Positions 1 through 11,350 of a stretch of 64,000 nucleotides of DNA are shown here, in pieces; within the stretch, counting starts at the first letter, position 1; every line of letters begins with the position of its first letter. The notes beneath the pieces are model-generated. The model was not told the DNA's origin. It did not search any database and was given only the letters and a program-made list of their open reading frames with translations. Origin of the DNA: Hofstenia miamia (lineage: Eukaryota > Xenacoelomorpha > Acoela). Made by a program: the position numbers and the translations under genes. The DNA lies in contig SCFE01000054.1 of NCBI GenBank assembly GCA_004352715.1, positions 522,829 to 586,828 on the forward strand, given 5' to 3'.

Positions 1-497
1 TGTTGAAGTTATTATTGGGTCGGGTCGGGTCGAATCGGTTTAGACAGTAATAATGGGCCATTCTTATTTTAGACTTCACCTTTAGTGATTTAAATAATAT
101 TGAAAATTGACATGAACAGTGTGTTTTGATGAAACCAAAATAATGCCCATTTATAATGAAGTGACATAGACCTTTGCAAAGAGTATATTTTCACGTGAAC
201 CTGCTGTGATAACAAGAAATGTGTTTGTTTTTAGATCATCCCCATCCTAAAATGAGAGTCATAGCAGTTTTGGAGGTTTCACAATTACAAAACCAAGAAG
301 TAGTTTATTATTCGAATCTACTGAGAAGTTCATGGTTCCGAAAATCAATGGAACACTTAGTGAAATTTGATTGTTTACATATTTTCTTTCAGGGCTTGTT
401 CGAATTAGGTCAGAATTTTAATGTGTATTGCTCGGATCATAGCGGGGTCAAAATGATGACAATCTTAGATGGTATGAGTCGAAATGGGTCAGAATGA
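1..497. repeat. GGGTCG/GGGTCA word-repeat region
   Basis: Positions 10-35 hold three consecutive GGGTCG units, and related words (AGGTCAG, GGGGTCA, GAGTCG, GGGTCAG) recur at about 405-497. The words stand out from the AT-rich surroundings. Similar degenerate GC-rich word arrays lie near 6.4, 50.9, 51.5 and 53.2 kb. They may be subterminal repeats of a non-autonomous DNA transposon, but the left end is cut by the window. The 92-codon ORF across 219-497 is not recognised. Confidence 0.4.
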
Positions 498-527
498 CAT
501 AATTCTATTTTAATTTCTCCGAAACCT

Positions 528-1020
528 TTGAAACAGTGAACTACACGCTTTATCCCTAACCAGGGGAAATGATCTATTTTCTAAAATGTAATTCAGTTGT
601 TAGAAATGGAAACTTTTTCCATAGGTTGTTAGGAAATTGTTCATAATTATTTTAGTTTTTACTGCTACTATGCTTTCGCATACAAAATTCAAGCAGAGCA
701 AAGCTTGCACAAAAGAGAACTGTTTTGCAAATCATAATGAGATTGAGTGTGTCCGAATTGAAATAATTTCAAATGAGATTCTNTGAAACAGTGAACTACA
801 CGCTTTATCCCTAACCAGAGGAAATGATCTATTTTCTAAAATGTAATTCAGTTGTTAGAAATTTGTTCATAATCTACTAAGTGTATATTTTAGTTTTTAC
901 TGCCACTGTGCTTTCGCAAGCAAACATCAAGCAGAGCGAAGCTTGCACAAAAGAGAACTGCTTTGCAACTCATAATGAGATTGAGTGTGTCTGAATCGAA
1001 ATAATTTCAAATGAGATTCT
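528..1020. repeat. Imperfect duplication on both sides of a single N
   Basis: The stretch from about 528 to 782 recurs from 784 to about 1020 with small differences and a short deletion near 625. A single N at 783 separates the two copies. This is the pattern left when two allelic contig ends are butted together. No gene is seen here. Confidence 0.6.
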
Positions 1021-1033
1021 TTAAGTTCTGAGG

Positions 1034-1258
1034 ATGACAATATTGAAAAAGAAGAAAGAGAACATAGATATAACAAAGGATGTAGCTCCTTTGTCAAAAT
1101 TTCAAGAATTAAGAATAAGTATGGTACACAAATGTTTTGGCATTAAGGGATTTCACCGTTACGAAACAGGAATTAAAACAGTATTTCTTAACAATTACTG
1201 GTCCATCAAAAAAGCAATATATCAGAAAACAGCCAAAGAGTGGGATTTAATATTATAA
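1034..1258 (+). other. Unrecognised 74-codon ORF, lysine-rich
   Basis: This ORF is open, Lys/Ile-rich and has no motif I recognise. Its last bases (TATAAGCAGTGCATTAGAAGTC, continuing to 1275) recur nearly identically near 6390-6413, so the end lies in a dispersed repeat. It is probably not a host gene. Confidence 0.15.
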
Positions 1259-1278
1259 GCAGTGCATTAGAAGTCTAA

Positions 1279-2278
1279 NNNNNNNNNNNNNNNNNNNNNN
1301 NNNNNNNNNNNNNNNNNNNNNNNNNNNNNNNNNNNNNNNNNNNNNNNNNNNNNNNNNNNNNNNNNNNNNNNNNNNNNNNNNNNNNNNNNNNNNNNNNNNN
1401 NNNNNNNNNNNNNNNNNNNNNNNNNNNNNNNNNNNNNNNNNNNNNNNNNNNNNNNNNNNNNNNNNNNNNNNNNNNNNNNNNNNNNNNNNNNNNNNNNNNN
1501 NNNNNNNNNNNNNNNNNNNNNNNNNNNNNNNNNNNNNNNNNNNNNNNNNNNNNNNNNNNNNNNNNNNNNNNNNNNNNNNNNNNNNNNNNNNNNNNNNNNN
1601 NNNNNNNNNNNNNNNNNNNNNNNNNNNNNNNNNNNNNNNNNNNNNNNNNNNNNNNNNNNNNNNNNNNNNNNNNNNNNNNNNNNNNNNNNNNNNNNNNNNN
1701 NNNNNNNNNNNNNNNNNNNNNNNNNNNNNNNNNNNNNNNNNNNNNNNNNNNNNNNNNNNNNNNNNNNNNNNNNNNNNNNNNNNNNNNNNNNNNNNNNNNN
1801 NNNNNNNNNNNNNNNNNNNNNNNNNNNNNNNNNNNNNNNNNNNNNNNNNNNNNNNNNNNNNNNNNNNNNNNNNNNNNNNNNNNNNNNNNNNNNNNNNNNN
1901 NNNNNNNNNNNNNNNNNNNNNNNNNNNNNNNNNNNNNNNNNNNNNNNNNNNNNNNNNNNNNNNNNNNNNNNNNNNNNNNNNNNNNNNNNNNNNNNNNNNN
2001 NNNNNNNNNNNNNNNNNNNNNNNNNNNNNNNNNNNNNNNNNNNNNNNNNNNNNNNNNNNNNNNNNNNNNNNNNNNNNNNNNNNNNNNNNNNNNNNNNNNN
2101 NNNNNNNNNNNNNNNNNNNNNNNNNNNNNNNNNNNNNNNNNNNNNNNNNNNNNNNNNNNNNNNNNNNNNNNNNNNNNNNNNNNNNNNNNNNNNNNNNNNN
2201 NNNNNNNNNNNNNNNNNNNNNNNNNNNNNNNNNNNNNNNNNNNNNNNNNNNNNNNNNNNNNNNNNNNNNNNNNNNNNN
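1279..2278. other. Assembly gap of exactly 1000 N
   Basis: The round length implies a gap of unknown size. By comparison with copy C, where the last exon ends 815 bp after the previous donor, the missing last exon of copy A would fall inside this gap. Confidence 0.95.
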
Positions 2279-2358
2279 GTATTATATATATTAGAGGATC
2301 CAATCAAAGCACTATTTATAAAATAAACATCGAAAATATCGAAACCAAACCAATTTAC

Positions 2359-2663
2359 CTGATCAAACAAATTCCACATGCAAGTTTCGTGGTCAATGGC
2401 GCATCCCATTCCACAGTTAACAGGTGTAGCTGCAGGGCAGGAACCCCAGCATACTGGGCCAACGCCATTGTAGCCCTTATCACACTTTTTGTAACATAAG
2501 CCAAAATCATATTCTTGATCACTGGTACAATCTGGAAGAATAGTTGCACGCGTGTAAGACTTTTTAGCACAACTTATTCCAATGTCTACTTGACCATCCT
2601 TACAGTCAGGCGAACAAATGCAGCATCCAACATTATGGTATCCTTTTTTGCATTTGGGATAAA
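2359..2663 (-). CDS. Copy A, cysteine-rich repeat exon (exon before last)
   Basis: This 305-nt exon has a CAATTTAG acceptor, a GATCAG|GTAAAT donor, entry phase 1 and exit phase 0, identical to the matching exons of B (20882-21186) and C (62067-62371). It encodes YPKCKKGYHNVGCCIC, then SPDCKDG, YTRA, FGLCYKKC, GVGPVCWGSC and NCGMGCAID, with about 17 cysteines in all. The pattern suggests a disulfide-rich extracellular module. I do not recognise it as a named Pfam domain. The downstream intron matches copy C closely up to an AT tract and the gap. The exon itself is intact. Confidence 0.82.
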
Positions 2664-2755
2664 CTAAATTGAAACAGTTCAAAAAGTTTAACACTTTAAC
2701 CTAAATTAATAACTTAGGGAAATTTAATCAGGGTGTTTGAATTAATCATACTTAC

Positions 2756-2927
2756 CAACTGCTCCCCATTTTTCACAGCCCAGTTCTTTATTATCAGCAT
2801 TACATCTTTCAAACATGCCTGCATCAGAAAAGCCATCACTGATTATCCAAGGATAACCCCATCCTCTACCATATGGTGGAGGCTTAAAGCAGAAGGCACC
2901 GTGATCTGCGTAACCTTCAGGGCAATC
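2756..2927 (-). CDS. Copy A, YGRG cysteine-rich exon
   Basis: This 172-nt exon runs from phase 0 to phase 1, from acceptor AAATTTAG to donor GTTG|GTAAG. It encodes DCPEGYADHGAFCFKPPPYG, then RGWGYPW, and ends CEKWGAV. It is the only one of the three paralogous exons that is open throughout: codon 54 is TGG (2766-2768), where C has TAG, and codon 55 is GGA, where B has TGA. Its middle (ISDGFSDAGMFERCNADN) differs from B and C (KFGDPLSKQGMIERCEAD), so A is not just an allele of either. Confidence 0.8.
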
Positions 2928-2988
2928 CTAAATTTCTTTCATTGGAAAATCAATTGTTACTCTGTTATATTAAAGAAATATATCCTAA

Positions 2989-3212
2989 AGGTGCGTTAAG
3001 ACGAGAACCTTTTGATGTATATCATTTGGTATACGTCAAAAAGATGATCGTCTGAACGCACATCGTTCAAATTAGCATACATCAAAAAGACGCTCGTCTG
3101 AACGCTCCAAAATTTTGAAAGATGCATCAAAAAAGCATACATCAAAAAGATGCTCCTCTGAAAGCACTTCATCAAAAGATGCTCATCAAAAGGTTCTCCT
3201 CTGAACGCACCT
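2989..3212. mobile_element. 224-bp MITE with TAA target duplication
   Basis: The ends AGGTGCGTTAAGACGAGAAC and its inverted partner at 3183-3212 form about 30-bp terminal inverted repeats. TAA flanks both sides (2986-2988 and 3213-3215). Copies B (about 20575) and C (about 61760) show the unoccupied site CCTTAGG in the homologous intron, which confirms the boundaries and a 3-bp duplication. The interior holds repeated ATACATCAAAAAGAYGCTC words. A TAA duplication suggests a PIF/Harbinger-type element, but family assignment is inference. Confidence 0.85.
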
Positions 3213-3683
3213 TAAGGAATCGTAAGTACAGATGTATATATTTACATAGCCACCGTATTAGGAAGTTGATTGATAAATGACATAAATCTGTAATGCGCAT
3301 TATGTACATATGCGCCGCTATATTATGATATCCAAGAACATCACATGCTAAATATTAAAATAATTTATTCTCTCATTTATATTAGCACGGAATTCTTTGT
3401 ACTAAACAACATTCTAATTTCAGTGCAATATGGAGTGCAGCTGCTCTTCTTTTATAGGTAGCAATAATATTTCAAGCTTCTATTTATTTATGCGGAATCT
3501 AAAGTTACGTACATAGGAATTCTTAACGGTTGAAGTTGTGTTCCGATTCAATTTATACAACTTGGTCATAGAATAAATGCACGGCTGAAGATGTAAAAAG
3601 CACCTTGTAATGCTTTTTGTTTCGTTATTATCAATAAATTTTACTGGTAATTTGAATGCATAATTGCTATGTATTTAGGCAAA

Positions 3684-3684
<1 letters not shown>

Positions 3685-3721
<37 letters not shown>

Positions 3722-4007
3722 TGTATAAGTAATTAATTTTTGCTCTCTTGGGCCTGTTGATGGCTCACTGAAATAAGAACTTATTAATATATTTTTATGC
3801 AAAATTCAACAAAAATTTGATTTAGCAAGTTTGCTATTTATAAAAATTGTCAAAAATGTACACGAAACTTCAGAAATATTGATGTAGAAATTCTGATATC
3901 CCAAATACTTTGAAAGAAATACATTCAAAGGTAATAGGATTTCATCAAAATTTATTTGAGGATATGCAAATTTCACATGTTAAGTTCAAATTTCTTCCTA
4001 GATTTTT

Positions 4008-4040
<33 letters not shown>
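3685..4040. repeat. Two (AT)n microsatellites in copy A intron
   Basis: Pure AT dinucleotide tracts lie at about 3685-3719 and 4012-4040. The rest of the intron (3216-4183) holds no exon I can see. In particular, the 227-nt YGRGVG exon present at this place in B and C is absent. Confidence 0.85.
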
Positions 4041-4043
<3 letters not shown>

Positions 4044-4183
4044 TTCAAACTGAATTAGTAGCCCTGTGTGAAAAATCAATATTCTATACTGAAAAAATGC
4101 AATTTGTTAAGGATGTGACTAAAAGTATGACATTAAAACTGGCAAAAAAATAATTTGCTAAATTTTAATAATTTTTTACTTAC

Positions 4184-4243
4184 CGATTGGAACAGATTTC
4201 ATCCTTTCTATTTCAGCGAGTTCTTCTTCTTTTTTTCTTTTTT
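4184..4243 (-). CDS. Copy A, charged linker exon
   Basis: This 60-nt symmetric exon (phase 1-1) has a TTAG acceptor and a CGATC-G|GTAAG-type donor. It encodes a Lys/Glu-rich segment containing EELAEIERMKSVPI. It is the clear counterpart of 56856-56915 in copy C (AELAEIERLKSVPI) and has the same length. The segment is probably a short helical linker between the trefoil and cysteine-rich parts. Confidence 0.65.
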
Positions 4244-6430
4244 CTAAAAAATTGCATTTGAAACTATATCAATTTCACATTATATATACTATTTCTGAAA
4301 TAAATTGAAATCAAATTTACAATATTATGTACAATAGCGAAGGCAAAAACTTGTTGATATTGCTGATTTTCAATCAAGGCTTGGAAATAAAAGCAGCAAT
4401 TATTGCAAAGATGGCAGCTGTTTTGAAAACTTAGTAGTAATGAATGCAATAAATTCTGTCAATGTTTGAGCAAGATTTCTAACCGGGCTGTGATATCAAA
4501 ACTATAACTAAGATTTTTTGTAAATAAATGAAATTGATTGGCACTTGCTATTACTCATGCAATTTCTTAGATAATTGCAATTCTTGTAATCGTGGATATA
4601 CTTTTTGATGCATAATCTCTCAATTGAATACATTAATAATAATAATATATAATTTAATAATTTCTATTTATGTAGCACGCCTTCTAATCAAACATTAATC
4701 AGATGCCCTGGAAATTACAGTATTCTATACACTATGTTCAAATATTGATATAATATTATAATGTGGGAGGAAGAATGTATATTTATTAATGCAATGTTGA
4801 ATAATTCTATGTCCGCTGTGAAGAAATTTCGTACCGGTAACAACTCTGGTTTGAGTAGAATTTAAAAGATATTTTACATTTTAATACCATATACGTTAAC
4901 ATGATTGAACGAGCAAAAATTGATTCAAATTATCAGAAGAACAAATGAGAATGATTGTGTAAATCTGTGGGAATTTCCACATGGCATTAGGCAAAACTAC
5001 TATGAGAATGAAATTTTCGTGTTTCGTTGCCCTCTATTAGAGAAAAATAGCAACTACAATTATTGAATGCTGATACAATTTTTCCCACTTTCATGTAGAT
5101 CATCATTTTTGAAATTTTTCTGATTACTGACAAGTCAAATTGCATGTAATTTAGAATTTGTTGAATTTAACTATAGTGAAAATATTATTAAACCTATTTG
5201 CAATTCTTTTACATATACTATTATAAGTGTTTACTTTTTTAACATTTCAATAAATATTAGTTAAAAAAACCTACATTAACAAAATATACAATGAAATGCA
5301 GATTTATTCATTTTAGAATTTGTATGACATTTCTAATGGAATCACTTTATGATTCTTAAGAAAATCGGAATAATTGGATCTAACAGACAAATGATCAAAA
5401 CACCGAAGTTTGAAAAACATATTGAAGCAAGACCAATGCCATTTGATTGGCCATGCTACGTAAGCAAATAATTCATGCTTGATATCTGCAAGATTGATGT
5501 ACACAATTTTTGTATAAAATTTCAAATACCGATAAATATTAATGGGTACGGTATGATTTTCATTCCAAATAATGTGTATTTTAGCCTTTGCCCGGCATTT
5601 TATGCAATTTCTCTGAAACTTTTAAAACCCCCCATAATTCACTAAAAATAATGCTATCTAATGTCGGAAAACATCACTGGATAAGAAATTATTTCCTTAT
5701 ATCGCGGAGAATTGTGCATAAACAGAAATTATAAATACAGCCTTGTGCGTATTAGTTCGATTTGCTTGTGATCGTCACATCACTAGTTATCTTTCAAATG
5801 TGACAGATCACTTTTGAACCAATCACTAGTTTAACCGTGGCCTAATGTTTTTCACATTAACGTTGCTCTCTTCGTTGTTACTGGTACTTTGAAAGTGTGA
5901 ATTCTTAATTTGAGAATTTAGCTGTTAGCATTTAGGTCTAAGCTTAACATTTCTGACAATTGCAGAAATATCATTATTCACCACAAAATTTACTTTGAAA
6001 TACGAAAAATTAGAGTTTCAAAATTCCAGGAGATAATTCCGCAGAAATAATTTGTGAATTTCTTCAATTGTCAAGGCAAGCAGTATTTCACGTATAGAAG
6101 AACTGATCGAATTGGGTTTTGAGTACAATATCCTAAAAAAATCAGGTACGGTTGCGGATAAGCCCACACATTCCGAGAAAACGCCAGCTACTTCAATTAC
6201 AAAAAACCAAGGTTTTAACTGGTTTTTTATCATATACAAACGGTGATGTTTTGAGATAATTGTTTTTAAGAATTCATATCTATCCCAACTGGTTTCACGT
6301 TGATTCAGTTTTTGACGTTTAAAGAATTGTCATTGTTCCTATTAACAAAACTAATAAGACAATCAGCTCATTTGACATTTTTTCTAATATGATTATAAGC
6401 AGTGCATTTGAAGTCGAAAAGGAGAACAAT
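4244..6430. other. No gene seen
   Basis: This AT-rich stretch would be the first intron or 5' flank of copy A on the minus strand. The short ORFs at 4264-4449, 5313-5525 and 6018-6239 show no motif and no convincing codon bias. No trefoil-type GCC signature was found on either strand. Confidence 0.6.
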
Positions 6431-6436
6431 ACATTA

Positions 6437-6720
6437 TCATTCGTTTGAATTTAGAAGGTCACTTCGCCGTCCGGCATTTCGGTTAGGATTCGGGTAAGAT
6501 ACTGTACATTTTGGGAAATTTCGGGTACATTCGGTTTCGGGTACGTGTTTAAAAAATCGTTCGGTTTCGGTTCCAAATTCTGTAGCCGATTCCAACTGAA
6601 TAGCGCAAAGAAAATTATTGTCTCGGGTGCGGGTAAAATGTTCCAGGTACGGGTAACAAAGTAATTTTCTTCGGGCAGGTGCGATATTAAAAAGTTCTAC
6701 CCGCACATCACAAGACTATA
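6437..6720. repeat. CGGGTA word-repeat block, probable non-autonomous transposon remnant
   Basis: The block is full of degenerate TCGGGTA, TTTCGGTT and GGGTAC words. Its right end reads on the minus strand CTTGTGATGTGCGGGTAG, a TGATGTGYGGGTA form typical of hAT-like termini. It gives a GC-rich island in AT-rich DNA, and the 89-codon ORF across it is a by-product. No target duplication was identified. Confidence 0.45.
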
Positions 6721-7613
6721 TACATATTACAAATATGCTGAAAATTAAAATTCTGCCAATGCATAATGTTCAGACAATAGATAGACCACTCAAGTATATG
6801 GAGGGAAGCCGTGCGCAAAGTCAAAGTCCAATATGATATAGGGTCTTAGAATGTAATTGAAAGAGGAGAGAATCCTTTATCTTGTGATGCTTTCAAATTT
6901 TAGATGTCATTATTAGTTCGGCAGTTATAATCTCTTAAACATATTTTGAACAACCCTAAAAAATTTTGGGTTGATAAACAACTAAATTAAACACACTTTG
7001 GAGAATAACAAGGAAGGAATACTAAACAGTATTGGTTTGTAATGAATTGCTGTTAAATATTGTTAAAACCAAGCTACACACTTTTTGCAGAGCGTGTTCA
7101 CTTTAAGATTTTGGTTGCTATTCAATCTTTAACCCAGTTTTTCAATGGAATCAGCATGCTGCATTCTCACGGATGATGAGGCCAAAGCAATATCAATTCC
7201 TCCAGATTTGGTACTATTTATTGTTTTGTTATGGTTGATATACACGAAATTTGAAATGTTCAATAATGCACTGTGATAGTAATGCATACTCAATATATAG
7301 GTTTACATGATGAATGTGTAGGAATCAAAAGCGTACTAATTACTAGTAATTAATATCAGATTTGGGATTGAGGCGACAAAATCCGGTACGTTCCCAAGTC
7401 TGGCTAACATAAACGAAGCGTACTACATGACATCTTAGATCTCTGCCATAATTATTCATCAATATATAATGTAGTATTAATATGTAGTCTTTGATAGTTA
7501 TCATTGTAATAATATGCTCTGCTAATCAGCTTGAATAAACCAGACGAAAATTATACAAAAATCAATTTAAGATTGCTTCATATATTAAGTTAGACATAAC
7601 TTTCAAAACTTAC

Positions 7614-7706
7614 CAAGTTCATCTTTACCATAATAACACTTTATAAAAGATTTTCGTCCATTTTCAATGAAAAAAAAAACTATTTTCGTCAATCTCAAGT
7701 GATATC
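7614..7706 (-). pseudogene. Possible decayed trefoil exon of copy A
   Basis: On the minus strand the segment ends KCYYGKDEL followed by donor G|GTAAGTTTTG. This matches the end and donor of the fourth trefoil exon of C (WCFYGYDEL, G|GTAAGTTTG). The upstream part has a run of ten T and no recognisable trefoil cysteines. Position and orientation fit copy A. The call rests on about nine residues plus the splice site. Confidence 0.35.
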
Positions 7707-7797
7707 ACATCGACCACAACACAACAAAAACATTACGTTCAAAAGTTGCTCAACAACTGAACTGGAAACAATGTGCTCAATACTTCATTCCGACATG

Positions 7798-7923
7798 TAA
7801 CTGTCTACTGTCTCATGGCATGATACCAATGCTGCTGACATCATCACCAAAACTCAAAAACACTTGGAAGACGAAGCTGACATGCTTATCCTGGATCCTA
7901 GTCCGAGCTGGGTGGGCGTATAG
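7798..7923 (+). pseudogene. Retroelement RNase H tail fragment
   Basis: The short frame LSTVSWHDTNAADIITKTQ, then ADMLILDP and SWVGV-stop, has the N-x-A-D-I-x-T-K pattern seen just after RNase H in BEL/Pao and copia-type polyproteins. Only about 40 codons are readable, with a stop just upstream. The element class is uncertain. Confidence 0.35.
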
Positions 7924-8828
7924 TATATTTGCATCCCTAATTTGTAAATTGATAATATGTGTCAATTTAATAATATTGTGATGATCGGTAATGTACAATT
8001 AGTGATTTAATATTCCTTGTATTCTGATTGGTTGCTCGTATGAGGAATCCATTTTGTTTGCATAATTTGAATATCAGACATCGCAGTGTCTTTTAAATAT
8101 TTTGTTTTGCTATTACTCACCATTTGATAATAAGTGAGTGACTGTTTTCTATTATTTGTAAATACTAAAATGTGTTATTTCTGTTAATTTTAGTTTAGCT
8201 ACCCTAGCTTTTAGTTGCTTTTATTTTTACTATTAGAAATTTCCCTAGCTGTAGCTTTAATTAACATTACCTTTTAGCATTTTCAGGATAATATAGTTTT
8301 TCATAAATTGACCCCTTATTACTTGTTATTATATTTATTTTATCTATGTATCTGATCACTATGATCAATGCTTAAGGTATCACTCTAGGTATTAGGTATA
8401 AGGATGAGTACGGTTAGGAAGCGCGGTTTGCTTGTAGCTATAATTATTGCATTTTCTCTAGTCTAAAATGAGCTGAGACATTAGGTGTTGGAAATGGTTC
8501 ATCGCTTCGGCAGGAGGCCTGATTCTGTAAGAAGAAGTTTGGAATTAACTTATTCTCTGAATACTTATTACCAATGGAATGAACATGCTCTTTTTTTCTC
8601 ATTAGATAGAATGACATAATAACTAGTAGTTTCATCGGTTGTGTTTTAATATATCTAAAGATGGAATGCTTGCTGAGTGTTGCACGTGCTTCTACCACAA
8701 GACAAGCATTCTACACTATGTAGGCATTTCTTTTGTATACTTGTGTATCAGCATTAAATTAAAACAATTAACTCATCAAAAAGAATCCTTTGTAGTAAAT
8801 AAAAACATTTGAACTTTGCGAGTTATAA
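7924..8828. other. No gene seen
   Basis: This is AT-rich DNA with no motif I can support. The minus-strand ORF at 8444-8698 is unrecognised. Confidence 0.5.
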
Positions 8829-8837
8829 AATAGTGAT

Positions 8838-9549
8838 GGTCTACAGGAGTTTCACCCAAAACAGCGTTCGCCCTACAGGATTTTCGCCCAGAGGATGTTC
8901 GCCCAAAGGGAAGTTCGCCCAATAAGACATTCGCCCAATATGCTTTTATGGGCCATATTATACCTCTTTTTATTTGTAGGTAGTAGTGGTAGTAAAAGAC
9001 TTAAATTACCCTAATAGAACTGAGAGCACAGATTATTAATCAAACGGCAGATTCGGAATAAGTTTTTTTCAAATTATGCATTAAAATACATAATCGATCA
9101 ATTGAAAATGTCGTTTGCATGAATAACAAAAAAATGTCCAATAGTATTGACCACTAAGTTAAATGTAATTTCTTATAAAACTTCCATTGGTATTATATGC
9201 TGTAATTCGAGAGATCACAAGTCTCCACATATACCAGGTGTTAAACAAGTAGATAATACTAAGACCCTGGTTGTTACTTTTAATGGTAGGCTATCATTTA
9301 AAGCTGTGCACTTTGGGATTATTCGTCATTGCGAGCCATTCAGAGAATCTGATAGCAAGTTAGCCAATTTTGAAAATTCTACGAAATACAACTAGTTAAC
9401 TAGTTGAAAATTTAGCCAATGAGATGCTAGTGGGCGAACATCCTAGTGGCCGAACATCTTATTGGGCGAACACCTCAGTGGGCTAAAATCCTGATTGGGC
9501 GAAAGTCCTGCTTGGGCGAATGTAATAGTGGGCGAATGTCATGTACCCC
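8838..9549. mobile_element. 712-bp foldback element of TTCGCCCA words
   Basis: The left arm (8838-8957) repeats TTCGCCCA and TTCGCCC at 12-20 bp spacing, and the right arm (about 9425-9549) carries the inverse TGGGCGAA words. The termini GGTCTACAGGAGTTTCACCC and (inverted right) GGGGTACATGACATTCGCCC match at 14 of 20 positions. AATAGTGAT is duplicated exactly at 8829-8837 and 9550-9558. A 9-bp duplication with tandem-word inverted arms fits foldback or MULE-type non-autonomous elements. The interior ORF (9147-9395) is unrecognised. Confidence 0.85.
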
Positions 9550-10098
9550 AATAGTGATTTGATTAGATTGGGAATTCGATCACAGCGTAGCTTTGCGAAC
9601 TCAAATATTGTTTAAACAATGCAGGCAATTACGATGTTTGGTTTAACTTCAAAGTATACAGCATCATTCTTATTTCATCATTCGTGGACAGTGATAATCT
9701 GCTCTCCAATGAAAATGCGCATCGACACAGGTTACATACCATTCTGTAGGCCACGATAGCTCAATAACAATCGTATTTTTAATGTGATTTCATTAATTTA
9801 GATAGTTTTTAGTGCGATGAATATATGCAATCAATATGAGGAAGTTATTACATTTTTTTGTTTCCAGCGCCTTGTAGATATTTTAAAATTTTGTATCCAA
9901 AGCCCATATATATATATATATATATTGATTTCCTACATAACTAAATATTGAATTCTGCTTTCATAATATTAAAATAATAAATATTAATTTGTAATAATGA
10001 ATGAAGATCTTTAACAGTAAACAGGTAATTTATATACTTCTTAATTTTAGTGAAGCACAATATGAATTTATACAACAAAGGAATAATGCATTTACAGC

Positions 10099-10911
10099 TT
10101 GCACAATCAGTAAATTCTTTCAAGTCAANNNNNNNNNNNNNNNNNNNNNNNNNNNNNNNNNNNNNNNNNNNNNNNNNNNNNNNNNNNNNNNNNNNNNNNN
10201 NNNNNNNNNNNNNNNNNNNNNNNNNNNNNNNNNNNNNNNNNNNNNNNNNNNNNNNNNNNNNNNNNNNNNNNNNNNNNNNNNNNNNNNNNNNNNNNNNNNN
10301 NNNNNNNNNNNNNNNNNNNNNNNNNNNNNNNNNNNNNNNNNNNNNNNNNNNNNNNNNNNNNNNNNNNNNNNNNNNNNNNNNNNNNNNNNNNNNNNNNNNN
10401 NNNNNNNNNNNNNNNNNNNNNNNNNNNNNNNNNNNNNNNNNNNNNNNNNNNNNNNNNNNNNNNNNNNNNNNNNNNNNNNNNNNNNNNNNNNNNNNNNNNN
10501 NNNNNNNNNNNNNNNNNNNNNNNNNNNNNNNNNNNNNNNNNNNNNNNNNNNNNNNNNNNNNNNNNNNNNNNNNNNNNNNNNNNNNNNNNNNNNNNNNNNN
10601 NNNNNNNNNNNNNNNNNNNNNNNNNNNNNNNNNNNNNNNNNNNNNNNNNNNNNNNNNNNNNNNNNNNNNNNNNNNNNNNNNNNNNNNNNNNNNNNNNNNN
10701 NNNNNNNNNNNNNNNNNNNNNNNNNNNNNNNNNNNNNNNNNNNNNNNNNNNNNNNNNNNNNNNNNNNNNNNNNNNNNNNNNNNNNNNNNNNNNNNNNNNN
10801 NNNNNNNNNNNNNNNNNNNNNNNNNNNNNNNNNNNNNNNNNNNNNNNNNNNNNNNNNNNNNNNNNNNNNNNNNNNNNNNNNTTGCACAATCAGTAAATTC
10901 TTTCAAGTCAA
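10099..10911. other. 753-N gap flanked by an identical 30-bp sequence
   Basis: TTGCACAATCAGTAAATTCT and the next ten bases stand at 10099-10128 directly before the gap and again at 10882-10911 directly after it. The contigs probably overlap, so the gap may be spurious. ORFs drawn across the gap are artefacts. Confidence 0.75.
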
Positions 10912-11112
10912 AAGAAGTGAAATGCGCGCTATATAATTATGCGATTTGCCGCTCACATTCAAGGCCATTATTACGATCACTCATTTAGGAATGCTTAATA
11001 ATACTCACATTTAAATATTTCTTCTTGGAAATCACAATTTACGCAATTTCTCAGTTGATGTATCCATAGATTTGCACATAAATCGAATTAAAATTTATTA
11101 ATTGGAGCAAAA

Positions 11113-11238
11113 TTGCATTTTTTCAGCAGCTATTTCACACATGAAATCAATTGCAATTTTTCAACAGCTATTTCACACATGAATTCAATTGCAATTTTTC
11201 AACAGCTATTTCACACATGAATTCAATTGCAATTTTTT
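11113..11238. repeat. 38-bp minisatellite, three units plus a partial
   Basis: Units start with TTGCATTTTTTCAGCAGC or TTGCAATTTTTCAACAGC at 11113, 11151, 11189 and (partial) 11227. The period is 38 bp and units 2 and 3 are nearly identical. Confidence 0.85.
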
Positions 11239-11313
11239 ATTATATCAATATTTACCAAAAGGTTTCCACTTAATCAGTTGAAGCTATTGATATACTAAAG
11301 TCCCTAAAAGGAT

Positions 11314-11350
<37 letters not shown>

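Noticed and set aside
1267-2694. 475-codon minus-strand ORF ending in a long X run
   Set aside because: It is an ORF read through the N gap. Only 2359-2663 is a supported exon, bounded by splice sites.
9941-10988. Several 250-320 codon ORFs on both strands
   Set aside because: They consist almost entirely of the 753-N gap.
11113-11238. CRISPR-like array
   Set aside because: The 38-bp units are contiguous with no unique spacers; this is a minisatellite in animal DNA.
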